A stretch of 64,000 bases of DNA from Ornithinimicrobium pratense (GTDB lineage Bacteria > Actinomycetota > Actinomycetes > Actinomycetales > Dermatophilaceae): NCBI RefSeq assembly GCF_008843165.1, contig NZ_CP044427.1, forward strand, positions 806,001 through 870,000. The letters are read 5' to 3'. Positions 1 to 10,800 of this stretch are shown piece after piece; the stretch's first letter is position 1; each line of letters begins with the position of its first letter. Under the pieces are notes generated by a model. The model ran no database searches. It worked only from the letters and a program-made list of their open reading frames with translations, and had not been told where the DNA came from. A program made the translations under genes and the position numbers.

Positions 1-2544
<2,544 letters not shown>

Positions 2545-2641
2545 CGGGCTCTCCGTCGCATCTGGTGGGCAAACGAGGTTCAGGGTATGCCCGTGCCGCC
2601 CGGATCGCCTACCCCGCACGGTGGGTGGGACGATAGGCGGC

Positions 2642-3265
2642 ATGACCCAACGCGCTGAGATGTTCTTCGACCCGATCTGCCCCTGGGCGTGGATGACTTC
2701 CCGCTGGTTGATCGAGGCGGCGGCCGTCCGGGACCTGGAGATCACCTGGTCCGTGATGAGCCTGGCCGTGCTCAACGAGGGCCGCGACGAGCTGCCGGAG
2801 GGCTACCGGGCGATGCTGACCCGGGCCTGGGTGCCCGTGCGGACGATCATCGCCGCCACCGAGGGGCTGCCCGAGGAGGAGGCCAGCGCGCTGCGCAAGA
2901 AGATGTACGACGCCTACGGCCAGCGGATCCACCTCGACGGCCGCGGCACCGACGACCTGCCCGCGGTCACCGCCGAGGTGATTGAGGAGCTCGGGCTGGA
3001 CCCGGCGCTGAAGGAGGCGGGCGCCTCCGAAGCCCACGATGCGGTGCTGCGCGCCTCCCACCAGCGGGCCATGGACCTGGTCGGGGACGAGGTCGGCACC
3101 CCGGTGGTCGCCGTCGAGGGCGTGGCCTTCTTCGGCCCCGTCGTCACTCCGGCCCCCAAGGGCGAGGCCGCGGGCCGGCTCTGGGACGGCTGCGTCCTGG
3201 TGGCCGGCACTCCCGGCTTCTACGAGCTCAAGCGCACCCGCGACCAGGGCCCCGACTTCTCCTGA
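2642..3265 (+). CDS. DsbA-fold protein of the mycothiol-dependent nitroreductase (Rv2466c) family, CPWA active site
   Basis: 207-aa thioredoxin-fold (DSBA-like) protein. It matches Mycobacterium Rv2466c along its length: an N-terminal FFDPICPWAW segment, the helical insert with SLAVLNE, GTPVVAVEGVAFFGPV before the last strand, and a terminal ELKRTR block. Rv2466c is a mycothiol-dependent reductase that activates nitro-prodrugs through a CPWC motif. Here the motif reads C-P-W-A (residues 11-14), so the resolving cysteine is absent while the nucleophilic cysteine is kept. A monothiol mechanism using mycothiol, or a function other than disulfide reduction, is inferred. The start was chosen at ATG 2642 because it aligns with the family N-terminus; the frame stays open upstream but that stretch overlaps the pepN 5' region. 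A terminator follows at 3273. Confidence 0.85.
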   Translation: MTQRAEMFFDPICPWAWMTSRWLIEAAAVRDLEITWSVMSLAVLNEGRDELPEGYRAMLTRAWVPVRTIIAATEGLPEEEASALRKKMYDAYGQRIHLDGRGTDDLPAVTAEVIEELGLDPALKEAGASEAHDAVLRASHQRAMDLVGDEVGTPVVAVEGVAFFGPVVTPAPKGEAAGRLWDGCVLVAGTPGFYELKRTRDQGPDFS

Positions 3266-3272
3266 CGACCCG

Positions 3273-3300
3273 CGCGACCCCGGCAGTCGTCGGGGTCGCG
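3273..3300 (+). terminator. Hairpin after the nitroreductase-like gene
   Basis: Perfect 10-bp inverted repeat (CGCGACCCCG / CGGGGTCGCG) with an 8-nt loop, starting 8 bp after the stop codon at 3265. There is no U-tract, which is common for actinobacterial terminators. Positions 3320-3370 just downstream hold three GCACCAGCC-like direct repeats with no recognised role. Confidence 0.6.
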
Positions 3301-3462
3301 CCGGTCCCGGGTTGGCTCGGCCTCAGCGCCGCACCAGCCGCACCAGCCGCACCACCGCCGACCAACGCCGCCACCGCACCCGGCGGCGCCCGCACCCCCT
3401 ACCGGCGGCACCACCCGACCGACACTCGTCGGACCCCGCCCTGATCCTGAAAGGACCACTGC

Positions 3463-3930
3463 ATGCGCGTCCACCTCGGCGGTGACCACGCCGCCCACGA
3501 GCTGCAACGTAACCTGGTCGCCTGGCTCGCCGAGCAGGGCCACGACGTGGTCGACCACGGACCGGTCGACTACGACGCCCAGGACGACTACCCGGTCTTC
3601 GTGCTCCGCGCCGCGCAGGCCGTCGCCGAGGACCCCGGCTCCCTCGGCGTGGTCCTGGGCGGGTCGGGCAACGGCGAGCAGATGGCCGCGAACAAGGTGG
3701 CCGGGATCCGTGCCGCCCTGGCCTACACCCCGCAGATCGCCCAGCTGTCCCGGGAGCACAACGACGCCCGGGTGGTCTCGCTCGGCTCGCGGTTCGTCTC
3801 AGTCGAGGAGGCGGGGGAGATCGTCAGGGTCTTCCTGCAGACGCCGTTCTCCGGCGAGACGCGCCACCAGAGGCGCATCGACATGCTGACCGCCTACGAG
3901 GCCGACGGCACCCTCCCGCCGCTCCCGTGA
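3463..3930 (+). CDS. rpiB: Ribose-5-phosphate isomerase B
   Basis: 155-aa RpiB/LacA family isomerase interconverting ribose-5-phosphate and ribulose-5-phosphate in the pentose phosphate pathway. The phosphate/substrate motif GGDHA is near the N-terminus and the anion-hole loop GGSGNGEQMAANK covers residues 66-78. As in mycobacterial RpiB, the catalytic base position carries Glu (Glu72, in GNGEQ) instead of the Cys of the E. coli enzyme. Length is normal for the family. ATG 3463 is preceded by GAAAGGA at good spacing. mgtE starts 16 bp after the stop, so the two are probably cotranscribed. Confidence 0.93.
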   Translation: MRVHLGGDHAAHELQRNLVAWLAEQGHDVVDHGPVDYDAQDDYPVFVLRAAQAVAEDPGSLGVVLGGSGNGEQMAANKVAGIRAALAYTPQIAQLSREHNDARVVSLGSRFVSVEEAGEIVRVFLQTPFSGETRHQRRIDMLTAYEADGTLPPLP

Positions 3931-3946
3931 GGATGGGAACCGCCCG

Positions 3947-5314
3947 ATGAGGCGTGCAGATCGTCGCCGTCAGGAGGACGGGCTAGAGCGGGCGGCGCAG
4001 GCCCTGCAGCGCGCCCGTTCCGGAGACCTCACGGGGCTGCGCGCGATCCTGCTCGGTGCGGACCTGCCCGTCGTGGTCGACGAGCTGGAGCGGATGGCGC
4101 CGGCCCAGCGCACGACGGCGTTCCGCCTGCTGCCCCGGGCCAGCGCCGTGCGGGCCTTCCAGATGCTCGCTCCCGCCGTCCAGGCCGACCTGCTCGGCGA
4201 GCTGGGCTCGCGCGACGTCAGCCGGTTGATCGCCGATCTCGACCCCGACGACCGGGCCCGCACCCTGGACGGGCTGGACCATGACCTGGCGCGCCAGCTG
4301 CTGGCGGGGCTGCCCGAGGACCAGCGGGCGAAGACCCAGAGAGTCTTGGCTCACGAGCCGGAGACCATCGGGCGCTGGGCCACGCCGGAGCTGGTGAGCG
4401 TGCCGAAGGACGCGACGGCCGGGGAGGCGTTGCGCGCGGTGCAGGAGGGGATCGGCGCTGCCGAGACGGTGTACGTCGTGCCGGTGATCGACCCGGACCG
4501 CCGGGTGGTCGGGGTGGTCTCCCTGCGCAGGCTGCTTGCCACCGACCCCGAGGTCCCGCTGGCGAGCATCATGCGGGAGCCGATCAGCGTCCACGCCACC
4601 GACGACCAGGAGATCGGCGCCAACGTGGTGCGCGACCACGGCGCCCTCGCGGTGCCGGTCCTGGACGACGAGGAGCGCCTGGTGGGGCTGTTCACTGTCG
4701 ACGACGCCATGCGTGTGCTGCAGCTGGAGGAGGACGAGGACTCGGCCCGCACCGCGGGGACCAGCAGGCTGGTCAAGCCCTACCTGTCGACCTCCGTGGC
4801 CTCCCTGGTCCGCAGCCGGATCGCCTGGTTGCTCATCCTCATCGTCGCCGCCACCCTGACGGTCAACGTGCTCGACTACTTCGAGGCCAGCCTGGAGCAG
4901 GTCGTCACCCTGGCCCTGTTCATCCCGCTGCTCATCGGCACCGGTGGCAACGTCGGGGCGCAGGCCGCGAGCACGATGATCCGGGCCGTCGCCGTGGACG
5001 ACGTGCGCTTCGTCGACCTGCCCCGTGTGCTCGGCAAGGAGCTGGCCACCGGGGTGGCCCTGGGTGCGGCGCTGGCGATCGTGGCCTATGCCCCCGCCCG
5101 CTTCTTCACCGACGGTCAGGTGGCGCTGGTGATCTGTTTGTCCCTCGTCGTGGTGTGTGCCCTCGCGGCCACCGCCGGGGGGTTGATCCCGCTGCTGGCC
5201 AGACGCTTCGGTGTGGACCCAGCGGTGGTCAGCGCACCGTTCATCACGACCTTCGTGGACGCGACCGGCCTGGTCGTCTACTTCCTCATCGCCGGCGCGG
5301 TCCTGGGCCTGTGA
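3947..5314 (+). CDS. mgtE: Magnesium transporter MgtE
   Basis: 455-aa magnesium channel/transporter. Domain order is standard: MgtE_N superhelix (about residues 30-130), two CBS domains (about 137-255) acting as the cytosolic Mg2+ sensor, a plug helix, then a five-helix transmembrane domain (about 285-455) with the conserved pore-region segment GGNVGAQAAS. The frame ends in a hydrophobic helix, as usual. It lies 16 bp downstream of rpiB on the same strand. No M-box riboswitch is visible, and the 16-bp gap leaves no room for one. Confidence 0.93.
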   Translation: MRRADRRRQEDGLERAAQALQRARSGDLTGLRAILLGADLPVVVDELERMAPAQRTTAFRLLPRASAVRAFQMLAPAVQADLLGELGSRDVSRLIADLDPDDRARTLDGLDHDLARQLLAGLPEDQRAKTQRVLAHEPETIGRWATPELVSVPKDATAGEALRAVQEGIGAAETVYVVPVIDPDRRVVGVVSLRRLLATDPEVPLASIMREPISVHATDDQEIGANVVRDHGALAVPVLDDEERLVGLFTVDDAMRVLQLEEDEDSARTAGTSRLVKPYLSTSVASLVRSRIAWLLILIVAATLTVNVLDYFEASLEQVVTLALFIPLLIGTGGNVGAQAASTMIRAVAVDDVRFVDLPRVLGKELATGVALGAALAIVAYAPARFFTDGQVALVICLSLVVVCALAATAGGLIPLLARRFGVDPAVVSAPFITTFVDATGLVVYFLIAGAVLGL

Positions 5315-5463
5315 GACCTCGCCTCTCCGGGCGGGGCGCGGGTGGGTGGTGAGGCTCCAGCTTCTTGCCGCCTTGCCTAACTTGTCGTGCTTCTCGGCGG
5401 GAAGCTGCGAAGGTGAGGCGCCACAAGGGCAGGTAAGACGAGGAGGCGCCGGGACCTACCCGG

Positions 5464-6081
5464 TTACGCCTCGGGGCGCAGCGCCCAGCCGATCTCGACC
5501 ACGACCAGCACCTCCTGGTCGGCCGGGTCTACGGCCGGCCCGCCCTCGGCCAGCGTCATCCGGGCGTCGGCCCCTTCGTAGGGCCCTGGGGAGCAACCCC
5601 CGCCCTCCCGCGCCCAGAGCATCGGTCCCAGACCCCGGCCACCGAGCTCGGCCAGCTGCTCGGCCCGGCCCCGGGCTTCCTCGACCGCCCGCTGCCGCGC
5701 GAGCCGCTCCAGCTCGGTGGTGTCGCTGACCTCCGGGCGCAGCCCGTTGACCCCGAGCGCCGACCCGGTCGCCTCGGCCAGCCGGTGCACGAGCTCGCCC
5801 GCACGCGTCGGGTCCGTGGTGCGCACTTGCAGCGACTGGTATGCGGTGTGACCCACCTGGCGTCCCTGGTGGTCGTGCCGTGGGTGCAGGCCCAGCCGGT
5901 GGGTCAGCAGGTCGTGATCCGGCAACGCCGCACCCGCGGCAGCGGTCGCCGTGGTGAGCGCGTCCAGGGCCTCGGACACGGTCGACCCGTGCCCCTCGAG
6001 CTGCAGGTCGAGCACGAGGGAGTCGGGGGCGGCGCCAGCCCGGCCGGTGCCGGCGACGACGATGGTGTGACGAGGGTCCAT
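5464..6081 (-). CDS. SIMPL-domain (DUF541) protein
   Basis: 205-aa protein of the SIMPL/DUF541 family. The opening strand TIVVAGTGRA is followed by the typical D-x-x-x-L-x-L-x-L segment and a central QSLQVR strand, then a helix rich in Glu/Arg (ELERLARQRAVEEARGRAEQL) and a closing VVVEIGW strand. Many family members are exported, but no signal peptide or membrane helix is present here, so a cytoplasmic location is inferred. The molecular function of the family is poorly defined. It is a single gene, convergent with mgtE. The 149 bp between them contain no clear terminator, only two GGCGCC boxes. The start ATG 6081 fits the family N-terminus. Confidence 0.75.
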   Translation of the reverse strand: MDPRHTIVVAGTGRAGAAPDSLVLDLQLEGHGSTVSEALDALTTATAAAGAALPDHDLLTHRLGLHPRHDHQGRQVGHTAYQSLQVRTTDPTRAGELVHRLAEATGSALGVNGLRPEVSDTTELERLARQRAVEEARGRAEQLAELGGRGLGPMLWAREGGGCSPGPYEGADARMTLAEGGPAVDPADQEVLVVVEIGWALRPEA

Positions 6082-6172
6082 GGGCCGATCGTAGGCCGGT
6101 CAGCGGTGCCTCTGGAGGAGGTGACGGGCAGGGAGTGACGGGATCGCACCACCGGTGCGCCACAGGGGCAGG

Positions 6173-6246
6173 TGGAGCGGGTGACGGGAATCGAACCCGC
6201 GTAGCCAGTTTGGAAGACTGGGGCTCTACCATTGAGCTACACCCGC
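6173..6246 (-). tRNA. tRNA-Gly (anticodon TCC)
   Basis: On the minus strand the cloverleaf is complete. The acceptor stem GCGGGTG pairs with CACCCGC (6177-6183), the D-arm contains AGCTCAATGGTAGAGC, the anticodon stem CCAGT/ACTGG holds loop CTTCCAA with anticodon TCC, and the T-arm is GCGGGTTCGATTCCCGT. The discriminator is U at 6176 and the CCA end is encoded at 6173-6175. This is a single-copy tRNA locus divergent from tRNA-Pro at 6341. Confidence 0.97.
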
Positions 6247-6340
6247 GTGGACGGCCCCGGTGTCCCGCGGATGCGGGATCAGGCCGACCGAACGGATAGT
6301 CTAACCCTCTGTCCCCGGGTGCTCCGCGCACGGGGATGCG

Positions 6341-6414
6341 CGGGGTATGGCGCAGCTTGGTAGCGCGTCCGCTTTGGGAGCGGAAGGCCGCCGGTTCGAA
6401 TCCGGCTACCCCGA
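6341..6414 (+). tRNA. tRNA-Pro (anticodon TGG)
   Basis: Acceptor stem CGGGGTA (6341-6347) pairs with TACCCCG (6407-6413). The D-arm has GCGCAGCTTGGTAGCGC, the anticodon stem TCCGC/GCGGA encloses loop TTTGGGA with anticodon TGG, and the T-arm has GGTTCGAATCC. CCA is not encoded (the sequence after the discriminator reads CGA), unlike the neighbouring tRNA-Gly. The gene sits about 75 bp upstream of the trigger factor start. Confidence 0.97.
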
Positions 6415-6489
6415 CGACTTAGCATGGAGTCGACTGACCCGTCGTGCCGTCGCACGGCATACCCCCGAAACCCCTCTGGAGCACCCGCA

Positions 6490-7872
6490 GTGAAGAGCGC
6501 TGTCGAAAACCTGACCCCGACCCGGGTCAAGCTGACCGTTGAGGTCCCCGCCGCCGACCTCAAGCCCCGGCTGGACGCCGCCTACAAGAGCATTGGTGCC
6601 AACGTCCAGATCCCGGGCTTTCGCAAGGGCAAGGTCCCCGCGCGGATCATCGACCAGCGCTTCGGCCGTGGTGCCGTGGTGCAGGAGGCGATCAACGACG
6701 CACTGCCGGAGTACTACACCCAGGCCGTGCAGGAGCACGAGCTGCGCCCGCTCGGCCAGCCCGAGGTCAACCTGACCTCGCTGCCCTTGGAGGACGGCCA
6801 GGACTTCGTCTTCGAGGCCGAGCTCGACATCATCCCCGCCTTCGAGCTGCCCGACTTCTCCGACATCGAGGTCACCGTCGACGCGGCGCAGGCCAGCGAG
6901 GAGGATGTGCAGGCCCGCCTGGACAACCTGCGCGAGCGGTTCGGCACCCTGAAGACCATCAAGCGCAAGGCCAAGACCGGCGACCACACCACGATCGACC
7001 TGTCGGCGAAGATCGGCGACGAGGAGATCGACTCGGTCACCGGCGTCTCCTACGTGATCGGCTCCGGCACCATGCTCGAGGGCCTGGACAAGGCGCTGCG
7101 CGGCACGAAGGCCGGCGACACCGTGGAGTTCACCAGCCCCTTGGCCGGTGGCGACCGTGCCGGCCAGGATGCGGACGTCACCGTGACCGTGCAGACGGTC
7201 AAGGAGCGGGAGCTGCCCGAGCTGGACGACGACTTTGCCCAGCTGGCTAGCCAGTTCGACACCATGGCCGAGCTCGAGGCGGACCTGCGCAAGCAGGCCG
7301 AGCAGGGCGCCCGGTTCGAGCAGGGCATCTCCGCCCGGGACAAGGTCCTGGACGCCATGCTCGAGCGCGTGGACATCCCGGTCCCCGAGAGCCTGGTCGA
7401 AGCCGAGGTGCACCGTCACCTGGAGGGTGAGAACCGCCTCGAAGACGACGTGCACCGCGCCGAGGTCACCGAGTCCACGACCAAGGCGATGCGCACCCAG
7501 TTCCTGCTCGATGCGCTCGTGGAGCGCGACGAGGTCCAGGTGGACCAGGGCGAGCTGATCGAGTACATCATGATGACCGCTCAGCAGTACGGGATGAACC
7601 CCCAGGAGTTTGCCCAGCAGATCGACCAGGGCGGTCAGGTGCAGTCCATGGTCGCCGAGGTCGGCCGCCGCAAGGCGCTGGCCTCCGTGCTGGAGGCCGC
7701 CACGGTGGTCGACGACGAGGGCAAGGTCATCGACCTGAACGAGATCGACCCGGACGCCGAGGATGACGACGAGGACCTCGAGACCGTCGAGGACCTGGGC
7801 GCGGAGGATGACGCGCAGGTCGCCGAGACCGACGACGCGGCCTCCGAGCAGGACGCCGACGCGAAGGCCTGA
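6490..7872 (+). CDS. tig: Trigger factor
   Basis: 460-aa ribosome-associated chaperone and peptidyl-prolyl isomerase that binds nascent chains at the exit tunnel. The N-terminal ribosome-binding signature is present (PGFRKGKVPARI, with the FRK loop). The FKBP-type PPIase domain runs from about residue 155 to 240 (DHTTIDLSAKIGDEEIDS, VIGSGTMLEGLDKALRG). The helical substrate-binding C-domain follows, ending in a long acidic Asp/Glu-rich tail. GTG 6490 was chosen because it gives the canonical start MKSAVENLTPTRV and has TGGAG 8 bp upstream; the longer open frame from 6424 overlaps only tRNA-flanking sequence. The tail is more acidic and longer than in E. coli, as in many actinobacteria. Two strong hairpins follow. 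Confidence 0.95.
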   Translation: MKSAVENLTPTRVKLTVEVPAADLKPRLDAAYKSIGANVQIPGFRKGKVPARIIDQRFGRGAVVQEAINDALPEYYTQAVQEHELRPLGQPEVNLTSLPLEDGQDFVFEAELDIIPAFELPDFSDIEVTVDAAQASEEDVQARLDNLRERFGTLKTIKRKAKTGDHTTIDLSAKIGDEEIDSVTGVSYVIGSGTMLEGLDKALRGTKAGDTVEFTSPLAGGDRAGQDADVTVTVQTVKERELPELDDDFAQLASQFDTMAELEADLRKQAEQGARFEQGISARDKVLDAMLERVDIPVPESLVEAEVHRHLEGENRLEDDVHRAEVTESTTKAMRTQFLLDALVERDEVQVDQGELIEYIMMTAQQYGMNPQEFAQQIDQGGQVQSMVAEVGRRKALASVLEAATVVDDEGKVIDLNEIDPDAEDDDEDLETVEDLGAEDDAQVAETDDAASEQDADAKA

Positions 7873-7875
7873 TCA

Positions 7876-7943
7876 ACAGCGGTCGCTCGACCGCTGTCTA
7901 CCCGACCGTGCGGGCGCCTGCGCTGCAGGCACCCGCACGGTCG
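7876..7943 (+). terminator. Double hairpin terminator region after tig
   Basis: Two consecutive perfect inverted repeats lie just after the tig stop. The first has 10-bp arms (ACAGCGGTCG / CGACCGCTGT, 7876-7897). The second has 12-bp arms (7903-7914 with 7932-7943) plus an inner GCCTG/CAGGC stem, followed by TCTT. The next 216 bp, up to the transporter gene, contain no gene I can support. Confidence 0.75.
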
Positions 7944-8159
7944 TCTTGGGTATGCGGCGCCTTGTGCATTAGGACGCGTAGGAGCAGGATGTCGCGGCCC
8001 CCGTGGTGACCGCACGGGCTGGGTCGGCCAGGTCGATGACCGCCCGGCCGGCGGTCTGGCCGCCGCCGATGCCATGAGCCAGCTCGGCGCAGCACCCACC
8101 AGAAGGTATGCGGCGGCCGAGGGCCCGCCTCTCACCGCGCGCCGGGGCGCGGGTCTGAC

Positions 8160-9092
8160 CTACCGCGGCACGGGGACGCGGGTCTGGGCGACGACGACAG
8201 GTCGGGCGGCCCGCTGCTCGTGCAGGGACAGGGACACCACCGTGACCAGGACGATCGCTACGCCCAGCCACTGGCTGGCCTCGGGCCGGCTGCCGAAGGC
8301 GACCACGCCGACGAGCGCAGCCGTGAGGGGGAAGGCGAGCTCGGCCAGGGTGGCCCGGGAGGCCGGGGTGCGGCCCAGGGCCAGGTAGTAGAGGACGAGC
8401 GCCAGCAGCCCGGGCAGGAGCGCGAGCAGGACCACCTGGGGCGCGGCCGACCAGCTCAGGGCCAGGGGTGTCCCGGTGGCGCCCGCGACCACCGCCAGCG
8501 TCGCCAGCCCGATGCTGAAGCGCAGGGCGGTGAGGTCCTTGAAGGACAGCTCGGCGCTGGCCAGCCGGCCGAGCACGGTGCCCGCGCCCCAGAGCGCGGC
8601 CGCCCCCACGGCCAGCAGCGCGGCCTGGGCCGAGGCCACGCTGACCCCCAGCGGGTCGGCGAAGGTCAGCAGCCAGGATCCCACCAGAGCGGGGAGGAGG
8701 AAGAACAGGTAGCTGCGCCGCAGCCGTTCACCGAGCAGGAGCGCTGCCAGGGCCAGGGCCAGCAGCGGCTGCAGCTTCTGCAGCACCTGCGGGGTGATGG
8801 GGTCGCCGACGGCGAAGGCGAGGGTGAACAGCACGGTCGCCAGGGCCGAGGACCCGGCGCCGATCACCAGGACCGCGGCCTGCGTGCGGCGGGACGCGGC
8901 CAGCACGCGTCGCACCGCCGGGACCAGCCAGGGCAGCACCAGCAGGGTGAGCACCAGATGCTCCCAGAAGACGATCGCCACCGACGGGAACTGCGCCGCC
9001 AGCGGCCCGCGCCACAGTGCGGACAGCCCCCACAAAGAGGCGGCCAGCGCCACCAGCCAGGTCCGGTCCGATCGGGATCCCACGTCGCTCAC
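8160..9092 (-). CDS. EamA/DMT-family transporter
   Basis: 310-aa membrane protein with about ten hydrophobic helices in two EamA repeats. The first runs roughly from residue 12 to 135 (with [25 protein letters not shown], the conserved substrate-channel helix) and the second from about 150 to 290 (with [24 protein letters not shown]). This is the drug/metabolite transporter superfamily, whose members export amino acids, nucleosides or other metabolites; the substrate cannot be read from the sequence. It starts with GTG at 9092. It is transcribed away from clpP1 and sits between tig and clpP1, genes that are usually closer together in related genomes. Confidence 0.85.
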   Translation of the reverse strand: MSDVGSRSDRTWLVALAASLWGLSALWRGPLAAQFPSVAIVFWEHLVLTLLVLPWLVPAVRRVLAASRRTQAAVLVIGAGSSALATVLFTLAFAVGDPITPQVLQKLQPLLALALAALLLGERLRRSYLFFLLPALVGSWLLTFADPLGVSVASAQAALLAVGAAALWGAGTVLGRLASAELSFKDLTALRFSIGLATLAVVAGATGTPLALSWSAAPQVVLLALLPGLLALVLYYLALGRTPASRATLAELAFPLTAALVGVVAFGSRPEASQWLGVAIVLVTVVSLSLHEQRAARPVVVAQTRVPVPR

Positions 9093-9192
9093 TGGGCTAG
9101 CGTGCCAGACCGCGCCGAGCCCCCCGCGCGCCCCTCAACCCCCTCGATCGGACACCCCACCGAAAGGCTCCGGCGCGCTCCGTCCGCGCTTG

Positions 9193-9203
9193 CGCTCACG
9201 GCG
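9193..9203. promoter_or_regulatory. Candidate ClgR operator upstream of clpP1P2
   Basis: The 11-mer CGCTCACGGCG fits the ClgR core pattern CGC-Y-N-A-N-R-GCG and is followed by AA. In Corynebacterium, Streptomyces and Mycobacterium, ClgR activates clpP1P2. The site lies about 140 bp before the clpP1 start, and a -10-like TAGGGT occurs at 9246-9251. Support is by pattern match only; no clgR gene is in this window. Confidence 0.35.
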
Positions 9204-9333
9204 AACACGCCCGCCCCGCGGGACTAGGGGACAGGGGGCGGACGTTAGGGTCGAGTACAGGTGTCCAGCCGCTGTCCCGCCGCCCGGCGAGCCGGGGCAC
9301 GGCATACTTCGCACGAGAAGAGATAGAGGGAAC

Positions 9334-9966
9334 ATGACCGATCACGGCCCTGCCCGCACCTCCGCCAGCACCCCCGCGGTGATGGCCGATCGCCCGATGG
9401 GCGGCCTGGACGACCAGATCTACAACCGTCTCCTCCGGGAGCGCATCATCTTCCTGGGCTCCGACGTCCGCGACGACAACGCCAACGCGATCTGCGCCCA
9501 GCTGCTCCTGCTCTCCGCCGAGGATCCGGAGAAGGACATCTGGCTCTACATCAACTCCCCGGGTGGCTCGGTGACCGCCGGCATGGCGATCTTCGACACG
9601 ATGAAGTGGATCCCCAACGACGTGGCCACCGTGGCGATGGGCCTGGCGGCCTCGATGGGCCAGTTCCTGCTCTCCGCGGGCACCAAGGGCAAGCGCTACG
9701 CCACCCCGCACGCCCGAGTCATGATGCACCAGCCCTCCGGCGGCATCGGCGGCACCGCCTCGGACATCAAGATCCAGGCCGAGCAGATGCTGCACATCAA
9801 GAAGCAGATGGCCGAGCTGATCGCCGAGCACACGGGGCAGAGCGTGGAGCAGATCGAGGCCGACTCCGACCGCGACCGCTGGTTCACCGCGGCCGAGGCC
9901 AAGGAGTACGGCTTCGTCGACCACGTCTACGCGACCTCCACCGGGGCCGCCCGGGACCAGGCCTGA
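9334..9966 (+). CDS. clpP1: ATP-dependent Clp protease proteolytic subunit 1
   Basis: 210-aa serine peptidase of the ClpP family, forming the degradation chamber together with ClpP2 and fed by ClpX or ClpC. The catalytic triad is visible: Ser107 in GLAASMGQ, His132 in MMHQPS and Asp181 in SDRDR. Residues [11 protein letters not shown] form the oxyanion-hole strand. ATG 9334 is preceded by AGAGGG, and the N-terminal extension of about 20 residues resembles the propeptide cleaved in actinobacterial ClpP1. clpP2 begins 28 bp after the stop, so the pair is one operon. The longer open frame upstream is not needed. Confidence 0.96.
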   Translation: MTDHGPARTSASTPAVMADRPMGGLDDQIYNRLLRERIIFLGSDVRDDNANAICAQLLLLSAEDPEKDIWLYINSPGGSVTAGMAIFDTMKWIPNDVATVAMGLAASMGQFLLSAGTKGKRYATPHARVMMHQPSGGIGGTASDIKIQAEQMLHIKKQMAELIAEHTGQSVEQIEADSDRDRWFTAAEAKEYGFVDHVYATSTGAARDQA

Positions 9967-9994
9967 CGGCGACCAGAGACAAGGACGAGCTGAT

Positions 9995-10690
9995 ATGACC
10001 CAGCCCCACAGCCCCTACGCCGGCGGCGCCTGGATGGGCGCCGCCCCGGCCGGCGGCCACCTCCCGGTGCCCGCCCCCTCCAGCCGCTACATCCTGCCGC
10101 AGTTCGAGGAGCGCACCTCCTACGGCACCAAGCGTCAGGACCCGTACACCAAGCTCTTCGAGGACCGCATCATCTTCCTCGGCGTGCAGGTCGACGACGC
10201 GTCGGCCGACGACGTCATCGCCCAGCTGCTCGTGCTGGAGAGCCAGGACCCCGACCGGGACATCCTGATGTACATCAACAGCCCCGGTGGCAGCTTCACC
10301 GCGCTGACGGCGATCTACGACACGATGCAGTACATCAAGCCCGACGTGCAGACCTTCGTCATCGGGCAGGCGGCCTCGGCCGCTGCCGTGCTGCTGGCCG
10401 CCGGTGCCCACGGCAAGCGTTTCTCCCTGCCCAACGCCCGCGTGCTCATCCACCAGCCCGCGCTCATGGGCGGCGAGTACGGCCAGGCCTCCGACATCGA
10501 GATCCAGGCCAACGAGGTGCTGCGCATGCGCAACTGGCTGGAGGAGACCTGGGCCAAGCACTCCGGCAAGTCGATCGAGCAGGTCCGTAAGGACATCGAG
10601 CGCGACAAGATCCTCACCGCCCAGGAGGCCAAGGAGTACGGCCTGATCGATGAGGTGCTCGGCTCCCGCAAGGCCTCGCTCGAGGACTGA
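9995..10690 (+). CDS. clpP2: ATP-dependent Clp protease proteolytic subunit 2
   Basis: 231-aa second ClpP paralogue. The triad is Ser128 ([11 protein letters not shown]), His153 (LIHQPA) and Asp204 (ERDK). Asp is preceded by the ClpP2-type QVRKDIERD helix. The N-terminus carries a Pro/Ala-rich extension before [11 protein letters not shown], the usual beginning of mature ClpP2. In actinobacteria ClpP1 and ClpP2 form a mixed tetradecamer that is essential in mycobacteria. It is cotranscribed with clpP1 (28-bp gap). A long perfect hairpin ends the operon, so clpX is not in the same transcript here. Confidence 0.96.
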   Translation: MTQPHSPYAGGAWMGAAPAGGHLPVPAPSSRYILPQFEERTSYGTKRQDPYTKLFEDRIIFLGVQVDDASADDVIAQLLVLESQDPDRDILMYINSPGGSFTALTAIYDTMQYIKPDVQTFVIGQAASAAAVLLAAGAHGKRFSLPNARVLIHQPALMGGEYGQASDIEIQANEVLRMRNWLEETWAKHSGKSIEQVRKDIERDKILTAQEAKEYGLIDEVLGSRKASLED

Positions 10691-10707
10691 GGCCCACCGC
10701 ACACGGC

Positions 10708-10743
10708 GCAGCGCGCCCGGTCACCCGTGACCGGGCGCGCTGC
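10708..10743 (+). terminator. Terminator hairpin after clpP2
   Basis: A perfect 17-bp inverted repeat (10708-10724 with 10727-10743) with a minimal loop lies 17 bp after the clpP2 stop. There is no U-tract. Confidence 0.8.
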
Positions 10744-10800
10744 GCTATCTGCGGCCGATTATGCGCTGGCATCGACTGGACCCCCGTTAGGGTCTGGCGA

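Noticed and set aside
7970..8271. Minus-strand 100-aa frame between tig and the EamA gene, with an ordered-looking C-terminus (HGIGGGQTAGRAVIDLADPARAV)
   Set aside because: It overlaps the end of the EamA gene, has no good start and no recognised family. It may be the remnant of a lost gene but I cannot support it.
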